Below are positions 7,362 to 17,003 of a stretch of DNA of 21,656 bases, piece by piece. The position numbers were made by a program, and so were the translations under genes. The first letter of the stretch is position 1; each line of letters opens with the position of its first letter. A model generated the notes under the pieces. That model did no database searches, was not told where the DNA came from, and worked only from the letters and a program-made list of their open reading frames with translations. This DNA comes from a virus: IMG/VR virus record IMGVR_UViG_3300047376_000209, positions 1 through 21,656 of that record, one strand, 5' to 3'.

Positions 7362-9500
7362 ATGCCATTAGCAAAGTTACAGTTTAAGCCAGGAATAAAC
7401 AGAGATGTAACCCCCTACTCCAATGAGGGTGGCTGGAGAGATTGTGACAAAGTTAGATTCCGCTTTGGGTTTCCTGAGAAAATAGGTGGCTGGGAAAAAT
7501 ATACGAACAACACTTATTTAGGCTCCGCTCGCGCACTCCATAACTGGATAGCCCTAGATGGGTCTAACTACTTAGGAATAGGAACACACTTAAAATATTA
7601 CATAGAAGAGGGAACCGCTTTAAGCGACATTACGCCCATTCGTTCAACCACTGCCGCAGGGGATGTGACCTTTTCGGCAACAACTGGCTCAACTACAGTC
7701 ACAGTTTTAGATACTCTTCATGGTGCAAATCAATTTGATTTTGTTACATTTTCTGGCTCTACTAGTCTTGGCGGTGACATTACCGATACCGTGCTAGACC
7801 AAGAATACCAAATACAAAGAGTAATTGACGCTAACACTTATGAAATCACAACCTCTGTTGCCGCTACCGCATCTGACACTGGCTCTGGTGGCCCAAACAC
7901 AGTTGGAACATACCAAATAAATGTTGGCCTCGATACAACAGTTGGAGGCACTGGATGGGGTGCTGGTTTGTGGGGTGGTAGAACAAATAGCGTTTTGCAA
8001 ACAACCCTAAATGAAGGCGCTCCATTAAGTGATACTGATACAGACATTACTGTTACTAGCGCCAGCGGTATTTCGGCAAGTGATGTAATTTTAATAAACA
8101 GTGAACTTGTACTTGTTGGAGCGGTTTCTTCAAACACCTTGACAGGGTGCACAAGAGGATATTCAGGAACAGCAGCGGATACTCATGCTGATGGTAGCGA
8201 TGTTTATCTAGCTGTCGGTAATGCCAATTCAGATGATGACTTTACTGGATGGGGTGACGCGGCAGCTGGTGGTGTGTCTGTAACAAGCCAAATAAGATTA
8301 TGGTCACATGATAACTTTGGGGAAAATTTGTTAATCAATCCAAGAGATGACCAAATTTACTATTGGGATAAATCTGACACTTTGTCTCAGAGGGCTATAC
8401 CACTAAACACCGAAACAGGAACAAAAAGAAGCATACCGACCAAATGCAAACAAATAATTGTTTCTGACAGAGATAGACATATTATTGCATTTGGAGCTGA
8501 CGGCATTGGCGCCTTATCCAGTGATGTAGACGGTGACGGTGTGCAAGACCCCCTTTTGATTAGATTTTCTAGTCAAGAGGATTTTTTAGATTGGTGGCCT
8601 GAATCAACAAACACGGCTGGTGATTTGCGTCTTGGTTCAGGTTCCACTTTTGTATCTGCAATAGAAACAAAAAGAGAAATACTTGTTTGGACTGACGCCT
8701 CATTAAGCTCTTTAAGATTTATAGGCGCACCATATACATTTGGGTTAACAGAATTAGCTACAAACATAACGATAATGGGGCCTAATTCTGTAATTGCGAC
8801 AGAAGATTTTGTGTTCTGGATGGGTATAGACACTTTCTATATTTACGCTGGTCAAACCCAAACCTTGCCGTGCTTGGTAAAATCTAAAGTTTTTTCTGAC
8901 TTTAACCTAGACCAAAGAGACAAGGTTTCTGGTGCGGTTAATTCAGAGTTTGGTGAAGTTACATGGTTCTACCCATCAGCAAACTCTAGCGACAATGACA
9001 GATATGTAACCTATAACTTTGTTGAAAAGGTTTGGACTTTTGGCTCGCTATCCAGAACAGCGTGGCTCGATAGAGGAACTCGCCTATATCCCATAGCTGT
9101 TAATGGCGGATATATATACAACCATGAAATAGGTTGCGATGATGATGGCAGCGCTATGGATGCGTTTATTGAGTCATCCCCAATGGATATGGGCGATGGT
9201 GATAAGTTTACCTATATTAGAAGAATTTTGCCTGACCTTACTTTTAACGGCTCCACTGGAGCAAGCCCACAGGCAACCTTTACGTTAAAAGCAAAGAATT
9301 ATCCGGGCGCCAACTTTGGTAATACAGACACTGGCTCCGCCACAAGAACAGCAACTAGCCCTGTAGAACAATTCACAAATCAATTAGATTTAAGGGTTAG
9401 AGGACGTTCTTTTGCAATTCGTGTAGAATCTAGCGCTTTAGGCTCTAGTTGGAAATTAGGAACGCCTAGAGTTGACATGAGGCAGGATGGAAGAAGATAA
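7362..9500 (+). CDS. Large neck/tail structural protein (possible DNA-stabilisation or tail-hub protein)
   Basis: The product has 712 residues. The N terminus ('LQFKPGINRDVTPYSNEGGW', then 'CDKVRFRFGFPEKIGGWEKY') is a conserved opening I associate with large virion proteins of marine podo- and siphophages. The middle (about residues 100-270) contains beta domains with 'HGANQFDFVTFSG' and 'CTRGYSGTAADTHADGS'. Residues about 300-600 have repeated aromatic blade-like segments ('IYYWDKSD', 'FVFWMGIDTFYIYAG', 'VTYNFVEKVWTFG'), consistent with a beta-propeller; this is inference. The C terminus reads 'SFAIRVESSALGSSWKLG'. A good AGGGGTGA ribosome site is present after the only small gap in this block. 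It sits between fibre and ejection-type genes, which fits a neck or tail-tube position. Confidence 0.82.
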   Translation: MPLAKLQFKPGINRDVTPYSNEGGWRDCDKVRFRFGFPEKIGGWEKYTNNTYLGSARALHNWIALDGSNYLGIGTHLKYYIEEGTALSDITPIRSTTAAGDVTFSATTGSTTVTVLDTLHGANQFDFVTFSGSTSLGGDITDTVLDQEYQIQRVIDANTYEITTSVAATASDTGSGGPNTVGTYQINVGLDTTVGGTGWGAGLWGGRTNSVLQTTLNEGAPLSDTDTDITVTSASGISASDVILINSELVLVGAVSSNTLTGCTRGYSGTAADTHADGSDVYLAVGNANSDDDFTGWGDAAAGGVSVTSQIRLWSHDNFGENLLINPRDDQIYYWDKSDTLSQRAIPLNTETGTKRSIPTKCKQIIVSDRDRHIIAFGADGIGALSSDVDGDGVQDPLLIRFSSQEDFLDWWPESTNTAGDLRLGSGSTFVSAIETKREILVWTDASLSSLRFIGAPYTFGLTELATNITIMGPNSVIATEDFVFWMGIDTFYIYAGQTQTLPCLVKSKVFSDFNLDQRDKVSGAVNSEFGEVTWFYPSANSSDNDRYVTYNFVEKVWTFGSLSRTAWLDRGTRLYPIAVNGGYIYNHEIGCDDDGSAMDAFIESSPMDMGDGDKFTYIRRILPDLTFNGSTGASPQATFTLKAKNYPGANFGNTDTGSATRTATSPVEQFTNQLDLRVRGRSFAIRVESSALGSSWKLGTPRVDMRQDGRR

Positions 9501-9823
9501 TGGTTTTTGAGCGTAAAAAAGCCCCAGCGCCTCCCAGATTTCCAGAGGCTCCAGCGGAATATAACGCACAGTTTATGTCTGATTTTACTAGGGCGGTAGA
9601 AGTCGCTTTTGCTCAATTGAGAAATCCTGGTGACGCAAGACATTCTACCATTTTCGTATCTGCTGACGATTCTGACAGTAGTGCAACAACGCAATCTCCA
9701 GACTTGTCACCTGGTCAATTGCAAGCATCCACAATGACTTTAACAGATTTACCCACATCCTCTGCTGGACTTAACACGGGAGATTTGTATAATGATAGTG
9801 GTACAGTAAAGGTAGCGCCATAA
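9500..9823 (+). CDS. Small virion-associated protein
   Basis: The product has 107 residues: a basic, Pro-rich start ('FERKKAPAPPRFPEAPAEY'), a short helix ('MSDFTRAVEVAFAQL') and a Ser/Thr/Asp-rich second half with 'LNTGDLYNDSGTVKVAP' at the end. The ending 'GxLYNDxGTVKV' is a frequent short motif of phage structural proteins. It is coupled by overlap to both neighbours (stop-start overlaps at each end). I cannot name a function; a minor neck or tail component is likely from position. Confidence 0.75.
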   Translation: MVFERKKAPAPPRFPEAPAEYNAQFMSDFTRAVEVAFAQLRNPGDARHSTIFVSADDSDSSATTQSPDLSPGQLQASTMTLTDLPTSSAGLNTGDLYNDSGTVKVAP

Positions 9824-10653
9824 TGAGTTTTTTAAAAGATTTAGCAAAAGCCGCACTTCCAGCTATTGCAGGGTCCTTTTTGGGGCCAGCTGCTGGTGGA
9901 TTATTTGGTAGTGCAGGAATTACAAGCCCATTCTTGCAGAGAGCGTTGACCTCTGGATTGGGAAGCGTGCTTATGGGCGGAAAGCCTAAAGATGCCATAC
10001 TGAGCGGGATTATGGGCGGTCTTGGCGGCGAGTTTATGGATAGACGCGGCGCGGCGGCGGCAATGCAAGGTGCTGGTGCATATGATGCAGGGCCAATGCA
10101 ATTACTAGCGGAGTCCAGAAAAACAGGCATCAAGCCCGGTGATTTAGCTAGAATAGCGTCTCAAAGACCTGGCGGAGCTGGTCTTGGTGTGTTTGCTGGC
10201 TCTGCTCCAAATAGAGAGGCAAAAACCTTATCTGGTGACTTGTTGAAGTCTCTTGGCTTTGCTGGAGAAGATGAAGGTAATCTGTTATTCAAAATAATGA
10301 ATAGCAAGCTTGGAGAAGGATTGGCCGCAGGGTTAGCGGCTCAACTGCTCGCTGGTGATGATGATGAAGCGCCAGTAGAAGACAAGGGCAGTAGAGCATT
10401 TGGCGCTGGTGGACCAGGTGGAAAGATTGGCGGCATAAAGTACGAGGATGGTGGCGTAGCCTACTTCCCACGCCGCAATGGTGGCATAGACCCGTCTGAA
10501 GGTACAGGCACAAAAGATGATGTTCCTGCTATGTTAACGGCTGGTGAGTTTGTAATGACCCGTGACGCAGTTAAGGGCGCTGGCAACGGCAGCTTAAACA
10601 AAGGCATCCAAAACATGTATAGCATGATGGATAATTTTGAGAGGATGGCGTAA
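9823..10653 (+). CDS. Probable internal virion protein, Gly/Ala-rich
   Basis: The product has 276 residues. The first 70 residues are Gly/Ala/Leu-rich and amphipathic ('AGSFLGPAAGGLFGSAG', 'SGIMGGLGG'), compatible with membrane interaction. The middle is charged, with 'LAGDDDEAP'. The C-terminal 50 residues, 'VPAMLTAGEFVMTRDAVKG' followed by a Gly-Asn-Gly turn and 'GIQNMYSMMDNFERMA', are a conserved C-terminal module I know from tail/ejection proteins of marine phages. It is overlapped on both sides by neighbouring genes. Role in the ejected core or tail interior is inferred from composition and order, not from a catalytic motif. Confidence 0.75.
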   Translation: MSFLKDLAKAALPAIAGSFLGPAAGGLFGSAGITSPFLQRALTSGLGSVLMGGKPKDAILSGIMGGLGGEFMDRRGAAAAMQGAGAYDAGPMQLLAESRKTGIKPGDLARIASQRPGGAGLGVFAGSAPNREAKTLSGDLLKSLGFAGEDEGNLLFKIMNSKLGEGLAAGLAAQLLAGDDDEAPVEDKGSRAFGAGGPGGKIGGIKYEDGGVAYFPRRNGGIDPSEGTGTKDDVPAMLTAGEFVMTRDAVKGAGNGSLNKGIQNMYSMMDNFERMA

Positions 10654-11525
10654 TGGCAACCCAGACCGTAGAACAGGTACAAAGGCTCACCCCCTATCTT
10701 GAGGGGCTAGAGAAGAGGCTCTTACAATCAGCGTTTGGTGAATTTGATGCCGCTGGCAATCAGACAACGCCCGGTTTGTTAGATACGCCATTAGGGTTGC
10801 CAACTTATGATGTTGCTAAATTAGACCCTCTGCAACTTGCTGCCGCACAACAGGCTCAACAACAGTTTGGTGTGTATCAGCCATATGTTCAGACAGCAGG
10901 GCAAATGGCGACTTCTGGCATTGCTAAAGGTCTTCAAATGCTTGACCCAAGCGTGGGCATTCAAGCTTACATGGACCCGTATGAGTCAGAGGTTATTGAT
11001 GAGATAAACCGTCAGGCCGCTATGGGGCAAAGAAAGCTTGCTGGGCAACAGGTTCAGCAGGGGGCGTATGGAGGAAGTCGCGGCGCGATTCAAGCGGCAG
11101 AGCAAGAAGGGCGTAGGCTTGGAGAAATTGGCAAGTATCTTTCTTCTGGATTCAAAGATGCTGTTACAGCTTCACAAAGAGCCGCTCAGTTATATGGCGG
11201 TTTAGGACAGGCAACTGGTACAATTGGTGATTTGGGCAGATTGCAGTCTGAGCTTGGAAGAGCAGATATTGGTATGCTGTCTCAGCTTGGTCAGGTTGGG
11301 CAGGCTCAAACACAGGCAGAGCTTGATGCACAAAGACAAAATTTAATGCAACAAATCACAGAGCCTTATCAAAGAATACAGATTGGCAGTGGACTTGTAA
11401 AAGGAACACCATCTGGAGATTTGTCATCAACATTCAAAAGCTTTACAGAGCCTTCTGCAAATCCATTCTTGCAGGGTGTTGGGGCGTACACCGCTCTTCA
11501 AGGCTCTGGTATGACATCCGCATAA
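10653..11525 (+). CDS. Probable internal virion protein, Gln/Ala-rich helical
   Basis: The product has 290 residues. It is strongly helical and rich in Gln and Ala ('LQLAAAQQAQQQFG', 'GQAQTQAELDAQRQNLMQQI'). A central segment, 'YMDPYESEVIDEINRQAAMG' and then 'QGAYGGSRGAIQAAEQ', is a conserved block I recognise from marine phage virion proteins without an assigned function. No signal peptide or enzyme motif is present. It lies between two other putative ejection proteins, so the three or four genes probably form the core that enters the cell with the DNA, analogous in layout to T7 gp14-16 or P22 gp7/gp20/gp16. Homology to those is not claimed. Confidence 0.75.
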   Translation: MATQTVEQVQRLTPYLEGLEKRLLQSAFGEFDAAGNQTTPGLLDTPLGLPTYDVAKLDPLQLAAAQQAQQQFGVYQPYVQTAGQMATSGIAKGLQMLDPSVGIQAYMDPYESEVIDEINRQAAMGQRKLAGQQVQQGAYGGSRGAIQAAEQEGRRLGEIGKYLSSGFKDAVTASQRAAQLYGGLGQATGTIGDLGRLQSELGRADIGMLSQLGQVGQAQTQAELDAQRQNLMQQITEPYQRIQIGSGLVKGTPSGDLSSTFKSFTEPSANPFLQGVGAYTALQGSGMTSA

Positions 11526-11535
11526 GGAGCTTCTT

Positions 11536-13452
11536 ATGGCTGTTTCTGGAGTAAAAGGCACTGGTATAGGTCAAGTAACTATGCCGAGTCGTGAAGATGT
11601 AGAGCAAATGATTCGCGGCAATCGAGAGGGTATTGGCGATATTGCGTCTTCTTATCTTCAGGGATTATTTTCAGGAACTGGCGAAAGAGCAAACAGATTT
11701 CTCCCTGTTCCTGATTTTGCCCCTGAACCTCAAACTAGAATTGGTCAATTACTTGACGTTCTTGGAATTGCGGAGAGCGCTGGCAAAGGTGGTAGAATTG
11801 TAAGTGGATTGCCAGTTGCTGTTGGTGGCACTATAGCAGAATCGCTTGGCCTTCCCTCCGAAGCTGGATTTGAGTCATCCATGCCAAATCTTATCAATGA
11901 AGAGATGGCAAGAATACAATCTGAAATTTCACCTTTTCAAGAAGAAATACGCAGACAAAAATCCGCCGCGCAAGCAGGCGTGCCTACAACTCCTGGTTTG
12001 GGTACATTTACAACGGCTGGCGGCGAAGAGGTTCGTCCTGGCGCATTGATGGCATTGGCTGATGAATTAGGTGCTATGGGGCCAGACGGCGCTCCTACAG
12101 ATGAAGGTGGAAAACCTGTATTAGACAGAAGTTCAGAAATGGACATTTCGTCTGAGCTAGGCGCAATGGGGCCAGACGGATTCACTGGCGCTGAAGAGAC
12201 TTCCAAGAAAGAAACTGGTGGCTACGATGAGGTTCCTACAAAGGGCAAGGAATCTACCAATGTTGCGGAGACAGGGTTTAGCTCTGGGATGAAAGCTTAT
12301 CTTGATGCTCTTACTGGTGCAGATACTGGCGTTAAAGACCTTGATGAATACAAAAAAGAATTTGCTGAAGCGACAGGAATAAACATTAGTGGCAAGCCTG
12401 ACAAATCTTCAGCTTTAATGGCTTTTGGTTTGGCTCTTATGCAAAATAAGGCAGGCAAGGGTTTTAATGTTGGTCGCATGTTAAGTTCTCTTGGTGAGGC
12501 TGGTGAAAAAGCTATGCCCGCATTTGAGAAGGCAAAAGCCGCAGCAAAAGCCGAACAATTGGCTGCTGGTAAGTATGCCCTTAATGCCAGAGGGGCGGCG
12601 CTTACTAAAGCGGCTTCTGCTCGTCAAGCCATTGCTGATAGAATTGCCGCACTATCTGATAAAGCCTATGACCGTGATACTCAGATGCAAGTTCAAAAAT
12701 TAAAGGGCGACCAAGAAATTACAAAACAAGAATTGATAGAACAATCATCCCTTTTAAAAGCGGAAGTTGAAGCTCAAGCCAAAGCTGGTGAACTTAGTGA
12801 ACCAAAAAAGATAAATTTAGGCGGTTCTGGTGATGAGGCTTTTGATATTCAAGTACAGCAACGAGGTAAGAGTGGAGAGTTTAAAATCATAGCCCCACAA
12901 GCCGCTATGAGTAGAATTGATAAAAAGATTCAAAGCGCTGACGCTGGTCTTAAAACTGTTAACAAGATGCAAGACCTGTCTTCTGGTGGGCAGACTGTTG
13001 GTTATCAAGGCATTTACACAAGAATGTCAGATGCGTTCAAAGGTCTGTTTTCAATTCCTGCCGTTGAAGAAGGTTCTAATGTCGAGCAATACAGAGCGGC
13101 AGTTGGAAAAATGCTTGTTCGTTACAGGAAGCTGTTGACGGGTGGTGAAGCTGGTAACGCTATCTCTGACAGAGATGTAGCTATCATTAGGCAAAATTTA
13201 GGACTGCCAGAAGGAGCGACAGAAGTAGCGTTTACTTCAGCGGCACAGGTTGGTGAATATTTATCTAGCCTTGAAGAACTGTTTACAGATAGAAAAGCTC
13301 TTTTTGTTGGTCAAAAAGGCGCCCTTGTTGAATTTGGACAATCCAGTGGATACTACTCAGAAGAAGCAAAAGATGATGATTATTCTGATGATTATATGGG
13401 CTATGTTCCACAAGTTGTTGGTGGTAAACTAAGGCTAACTCTTCCTAAGTAA
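11536..13452 (+). CDS. Probable internal virion protein with internal 'ELGAMGPDG' duplication
   Basis: The product has 638 residues. An AAGGAG ribosome site fixes the start. The first 100 residues are 'virion-like' Gly/Ser-rich. Residues 177-185 and 207-215 repeat ELGAMGPDG. A long Ala/Lys-rich helical or coiled-coil segment follows (about 320-430, 'AFEKAKAAAKAEQLAAGKYA', 'KQELIEQSSLLKAEVEAQAK'). The C-terminal 200 residues contain an alpha-helical domain ('VEQYRAAVGKMLVRYRKLLT', 'AISDRDVAIIRQNLGLPEGA') and an acidic, Tyr-rich tail. This C-terminal domain recurs in phage ejection-type proteins. Position between the Gln-rich protein and the 967-residue protein supports an internal core role; the family is not named with confidence. 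Confidence 0.75.
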   Translation: MAVSGVKGTGIGQVTMPSREDVEQMIRGNREGIGDIASSYLQGLFSGTGERANRFLPVPDFAPEPQTRIGQLLDVLGIAESAGKGGRIVSGLPVAVGGTIAESLGLPSEAGFESSMPNLINEEMARIQSEISPFQEEIRRQKSAAQAGVPTTPGLGTFTTAGGEEVRPGALMALADELGAMGPDGAPTDEGGKPVLDRSSEMDISSELGAMGPDGFTGAEETSKKETGGYDEVPTKGKESTNVAETGFSSGMKAYLDALTGADTGVKDLDEYKKEFAEATGINISGKPDKSSALMAFGLALMQNKAGKGFNVGRMLSSLGEAGEKAMPAFEKAKAAAKAEQLAAGKYALNARGAALTKAASARQAIADRIAALSDKAYDRDTQMQVQKLKGDQEITKQELIEQSSLLKAEVEAQAKAGELSEPKKINLGGSGDEAFDIQVQQRGKSGEFKIIAPQAAMSRIDKKIQSADAGLKTVNKMQDLSSGGQTVGYQGIYTRMSDAFKGLFSIPAVEEGSNVEQYRAAVGKMLVRYRKLLTGGEAGNAISDRDVAIIRQNLGLPEGATEVAFTSAAQVGEYLSSLEELFTDRKALFVGQKGALVEFGQSSGYYSEEAKDDDYSDDYMGYVPQVVGGKLRLTLPK

Positions 13453-13463
13453 AGGGGTATAAT

Positions 13464-16367
13464 ATGCCTTTTGTTGATGTTGAAGCTCCTGATGGGCAGC
13501 TAATCGAATTTGAAATTGTTGGTGAAAAACCTACATCACAAGAAATGCGTTCAATCAAGAATGTTATGGACAATCTTGACAAATATAATGTTCAAAAAAA
13601 ACCAGACGAACAAAAGTTCGATACTGAGTCAGGGATTAAAGACGCAACGCTTCGTGCCGTTCTTTCTGGCGCAGAGAATAATGCAGAAGAAGAGGCTATT
13701 CTTGGCAAGGCGGGATTTGGCGCTGAAGATTACACCCGTGATGCGAGAGGCAGATTAGCCTTAACGCCTTCAGGTGCGTCAAAGCTGGGCGTGCAGTCAG
13801 ACAAAAACATTCTTATAGATGAAGAGGGTTTTTCCCGTTACGACCTGGCTGACTTAGCAGGCATTGCGCCAGAACTCACTTTGGGTATAGCTGGCGCGGT
13901 AGGCGGTCAGGCCGCTATTCCTATTCCAGTTGTTGGCGCCGCTATCGGGGCGGCTGGGGGAGCCGCATCTGGTGCAGCATTAGAAGAGGCCATTGAAGGT
14001 TTAGCTGGCGTTTCCAAGCAGTCTGCTGGTGAAATAGCCAAAGATATAGTTACAGAAGGTTTGATAGCAGGAGCGGCGGAAACCGTTTTTGGCGTTCCTC
14101 TTCTTGCGTTTAAAACCCTTACTAGAGCAACGCCAGGAGCCGTCAAGGAAGGCGGGGAAGAACTTGTTCGCGCTGGTGAAGCAATGGAGCTAGGTTTCCA
14201 GCCTAGTCTTGGTCAAGTAGGCGCCTCTCCAATACCATCAAGACTACAAAAAATGTCTGAAAATGTTATTGGAACTTCTAGGCGCATGGAAAACAACCAG
14301 AGAGTTATGGGCGAGCTTGTTTCAAAGTATCGCTCAATGATATCTCAGTCTATGGATGAAGCTGGTGTTCTGGGAAGAAAGCTGTTGGATACAGCAAGCG
14401 CTGAATCTCAAGCGCTTAAAAACGCAGAACGAGAAGCTAACAAAGCTGTTCTTAGGTCTTTGAAAGACTCATCTGACTTAGCTGGCATTTCGGCAACAAA
14501 GAACTCTTTGCTTGACCAAGAGGTTTTGGGGCTTATTGAAAACTCAGCTAAAAGCTTTCTTGACCAAAGCGGAGCGGCTTACACAGCAATTGATGATGTT
14601 CTTGAAGCCTCGATTGGTAAAAGTAGTATTATACCAACAGACCCTATAAAGATATTAGCTAACTCTTTGAAAGACCAATATGGAGCAGGCTCTGTCATAG
14701 GGGAGTCACCTGTCAGAGATGTAGCCTTGCGTTTAGCTAGAGATATGGACGCTATGGGCGACACTGCTTCCTTCAGGTCTATCTATGACAGTATAGGCAA
14801 CATAACTAAAGAAATGGGTGAGTCTCAAGCCGCTTCAAGCTCAAAAGTTATGAATCTTCTAACAGATGTTCGTAATACGCTAGACAATATGCTGTCTGTT
14901 AATGCAATAGAAAACCTGGCTCCAGCTACAATACAGCGTCTTGGTGATGATGGTATGCGCTCTTTGAAGGAGGCATCTAAGCAAGTAAGGGCAGCTAGAG
15001 ATTTCTGGAAGTCTGGCCTCGATGATTTTGAAAAGATTGAAAACGCAATAGGAATAAAAAATATTGTTCGCCGCGTTAAAAACAATCAGCCGATTGAAGT
15101 TACAGAAGGTCTTGCCAGCAGGCTTATAAAAAACAACAAGCCACAAGCTCTAAAAGATTTAAAGTTTGCTGTTGGCGATGAGTATAACACCATACGCTCA
15201 AAGCTTTCCTCTCAGTTTATTTTTGACACTATGGAAAAATCTGGCCTGAACTCTTTAGACCCGACAAACTTTAGGGGCGCCTCATTTAAGAAAACAATAG
15301 ATGATTTGGGCGACACGGCAGACGAGCTATTTGGCGCTGATGTTGATGCTGTTAGAAGTCTGGCTAATCGCTTTGGTGCCATCGGCAACGGTTTGAAGAT
15401 TGAACAGAAAATTATAGATGATGCAATCGCCGCTGGCTTTGAAGAAACAGGCACAGTTGTTGGGGCTATGAGAAACGCTTTAAGAGCTGGTGAAGAAGCT
15501 ATGATAGCGAAGCGTAGCGGCATTTTAGAAAAAATGGCTTCTGGAAAAATGACAGTGGATGAGGCCGCTGAAGTAATGGCCTCGCCATCAACTAATGCGG
15601 CTGAGTTTAGCCGTATATTTAACAGCCTAGATGATTCTGGAAAAGATACTGTTCGTTCATACTATATGCAGAACATACTAGAAGATGTTGGCGCTACAAT
15701 TAATTCAGACCGAATGAAGCAGTTTGGAAACAGAATTATTGAGTCCAACAAAAATGGTAGACTTGCTCAATTGTATGGCGAGGAAACCTCAAAAGAAATG
15801 ATGAAGCTGGCTAGAGCAATGAAGTATTTGGCAGAAGATTCCAACGCTGGTAATCTTGTCGCGCAAGGTATTATGGCGAACTTCATTAAGAACATTCCTA
15901 CAATATTAAGGTTTGGCGCTTTGACCAGAGTGTTTACAGGTCAGGGGAGCCTTGAGGCTGTTAATAATGCATACAAAGCTTCTCGCGGCCTTCCAATAGA
16001 GCAGCGTGCAAGTATAGTTGCAAATGTGTTTAAGGGGCTTCTATCGCCAGTTCCACAGACAGCGGCTCAACTCACACAAGAAGGTGCAAGAGAAGCCGAA
16101 AGACAAGCAACATCTTTGATAAAAAACAAAATGCAAGAATATGACGTTAGCTTGCCAGACACGAACACTTTACAGCAGCTTATTGCAGAGCCGAACAAAA
16201 GTTCGTCTTTGTCTGCTGTAAGTCCAGTTGCGCCAGGAGCCGAACAATTCTACGGAATACCGCAACAGGCTTCTCAACCAAGTATTCGTCAACAAGCCGC
16301 TACCAATCCTGGCATAGCGCAGGCTTTGGGAATTCGCGGCGCAACCGCAGGATTGCTAAATAGATGA
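13464..16367 (+). CDS. Very large internal virion / DNA-ejection protein
   Basis: The product has 967 residues, preceded by AAGGGG. The N-terminal domain (1-50, 'DVEAPDGQLIEFEIVGEKPT') is a small beta domain common at the start of large phage virion proteins. Residues about 127-185 are very hydrophobic and Gly/Ala-rich ('GIAGAVGGQAAIPIPVVGAA', 'IGAAGGAASGAAL'), able to form membrane-spanning hairpins. The rest is almost entirely helical, with many Lys/Glu heptad-like stretches. The C terminus is Pro/Gln-rich ('AEQFYGIPQQASQPSI'). No lysozyme or transglycosylase motif is seen in it. Large size, membrane-active segment, helical body and place just before the lysozyme suggest the trans-envelope ejection conduit protein; this is inference. 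The stop codon overlaps the lysozyme start (ATGA). Confidence 0.8.
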   Translation: MPFVDVEAPDGQLIEFEIVGEKPTSQEMRSIKNVMDNLDKYNVQKKPDEQKFDTESGIKDATLRAVLSGAENNAEEEAILGKAGFGAEDYTRDARGRLALTPSGASKLGVQSDKNILIDEEGFSRYDLADLAGIAPELTLGIAGAVGGQAAIPIPVVGAAIGAAGGAASGAALEEAIEGLAGVSKQSAGEIAKDIVTEGLIAGAAETVFGVPLLAFKTLTRATPGAVKEGGEELVRAGEAMELGFQPSLGQVGASPIPSRLQKMSENVIGTSRRMENNQRVMGELVSKYRSMISQSMDEAGVLGRKLLDTASAESQALKNAEREANKAVLRSLKDSSDLAGISATKNSLLDQEVLGLIENSAKSFLDQSGAAYTAIDDVLEASIGKSSIIPTDPIKILANSLKDQYGAGSVIGESPVRDVALRLARDMDAMGDTASFRSIYDSIGNITKEMGESQAASSSKVMNLLTDVRNTLDNMLSVNAIENLAPATIQRLGDDGMRSLKEASKQVRAARDFWKSGLDDFEKIENAIGIKNIVRRVKNNQPIEVTEGLASRLIKNNKPQALKDLKFAVGDEYNTIRSKLSSQFIFDTMEKSGLNSLDPTNFRGASFKKTIDDLGDTADELFGADVDAVRSLANRFGAIGNGLKIEQKIIDDAIAAGFEETGTVVGAMRNALRAGEEAMIAKRSGILEKMASGKMTVDEAAEVMASPSTNAAEFSRIFNSLDDSGKDTVRSYYMQNILEDVGATINSDRMKQFGNRIIESNKNGRLAQLYGEETSKEMMKLARAMKYLAEDSNAGNLVAQGIMANFIKNIPTILRFGALTRVFTGQGSLEAVNNAYKASRGLPIEQRASIVANVFKGLLSPVPQTAAQLTQEGAREAERQATSLIKNKMQEYDVSLPDTNTLQQLIAEPNKSSSLSAVSPVAPGAEQFYGIPQQASQPSIRQQAATNPGIAQALGIRGATAGLLNR

Positions 16368-16831
16368 AATCAACAACAATAGACCAGCTGCGTCAGGAGC
16401 TTGCCTCCGATGAGGGCTGTAAGTACGAGATATATTTAGACCATTTAAATTTGCCGACCTTTGGAATTGGTCACTTGATTAAAAAGGACGACCCTGAGTA
16501 CGGTAAGCCTGTCGGCACTGTCATTGAACAAGAGCGAGTGGATAATGTGTTCAAGCTGGACATTGCAGTAACGCTAGAAGATTGTCATCGACTTTATCCA
16601 GATTGGAACGACTTGCCAGAAGAGTGTCAACTTATCATTGCGAACATGATGTTTAATTTAGGATATCCGCGCCTGTCTAAATTTGTTGGAATGAAGGCTG
16701 GTGTGGATGCACGGGATTGGAACGAAGCAGCCGACCAGATGGTAGATTCCAAGTGGTATACGCAAGTCCCGAACCGCGCACGGCGTTTAGTAACGCGCAT
16801 GAGAGCATTAGCAGATGATTCCGAAAATTAG
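16364..16831 (+). CDS. T4-type lysozyme (glycoside hydrolase family 24 endolysin)
   Basis: The product has 155 residues, close to the 164 of T4 lysozyme. The catalytic triad is present with the exact T4 spacing: Glu17 (in 'SDEG'), Asp26 (in 'IYLDH') and Thr32 (in 'LPTFGIGHLI'), matching T4 Glu11, Asp20 and Thr26. The C-terminal lobe also matches: 'NMMFNLGYPRLSKF', 'WNEAADQMVDSKWY' and 'VPNRARRLVTRMRAL' correspond to the T4 segments ending in 'TPNRAKRVITTFR'. It cleaves the beta-1,4 link between MurNAc and GlcNAc. There is no signal peptide or SAR helix, so a holin is expected, yet none is visible nearby. It overlaps the upstream stop by four bases and the next gene by seventeen. Confidence 0.95.
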   Translation: MKSTTIDQLRQELASDEGCKYEIYLDHLNLPTFGIGHLIKKDDPEYGKPVGTVIEQERVDNVFKLDIAVTLEDCHRLYPDWNDLPEECQLIIANMMFNLGYPRLSKFVGMKAGVDARDWNEAADQMVDSKWYTQVPNRARRLVTRMRALADDSEN

Positions 16832-17003
16832 TGCAACCACAGGCCCCGCGCCAATAAAAAAACACTGCCGCCGTTGCCCACGTTGTAGTGAGCCACTAAA
16901 GACAGTGTATGTGCATGGTCATACGCAGTGCGTTAATTGTGACTGCATTATAGATGATTGCTGCCAAGGCGAAACCTGTCAGGCCGCGCCGTCAGCATCA
17001 TAA
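16815..17003 (+). CDS. Small Cys-rich zinc-binding-like protein
   Basis: This 62-residue protein has nine cysteines. The order is C-x2-C-x2-C (residues 18-24, 'CRRCPRCSEPL'), then 'VHGHTQCVNCDCII', then 'DCCQGETCQ'. This gives two CxxC knuckles with a His pair between them, a treble-clef or zinc-ribbon-like layout. I know near-identical mini-proteins from marine phage genomes without assigned function. It starts inside the lysozyme gene in another frame, so it is expressed with the late genes. Its last 25 bases overlap the end of the minus-strand gene that converges on it. Nucleic-acid or protein binding is possible but not shown. Confidence 0.75.
   Translation: MIPKISATTGPAPIKKHCRRCPRCSEPLKTVYVHGHTQCVNCDCIIDDCCQGETCQAAPSAS

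Noticed and set aside
16855-16890. Possible leftward terminator for the minus-strand pair (T7 on the minus strand)
   Set aside because: Only a 4-bp CACT/AGTG stem precedes the T run; the A7 run is explained by Lys codons of the Cys-rich gene.
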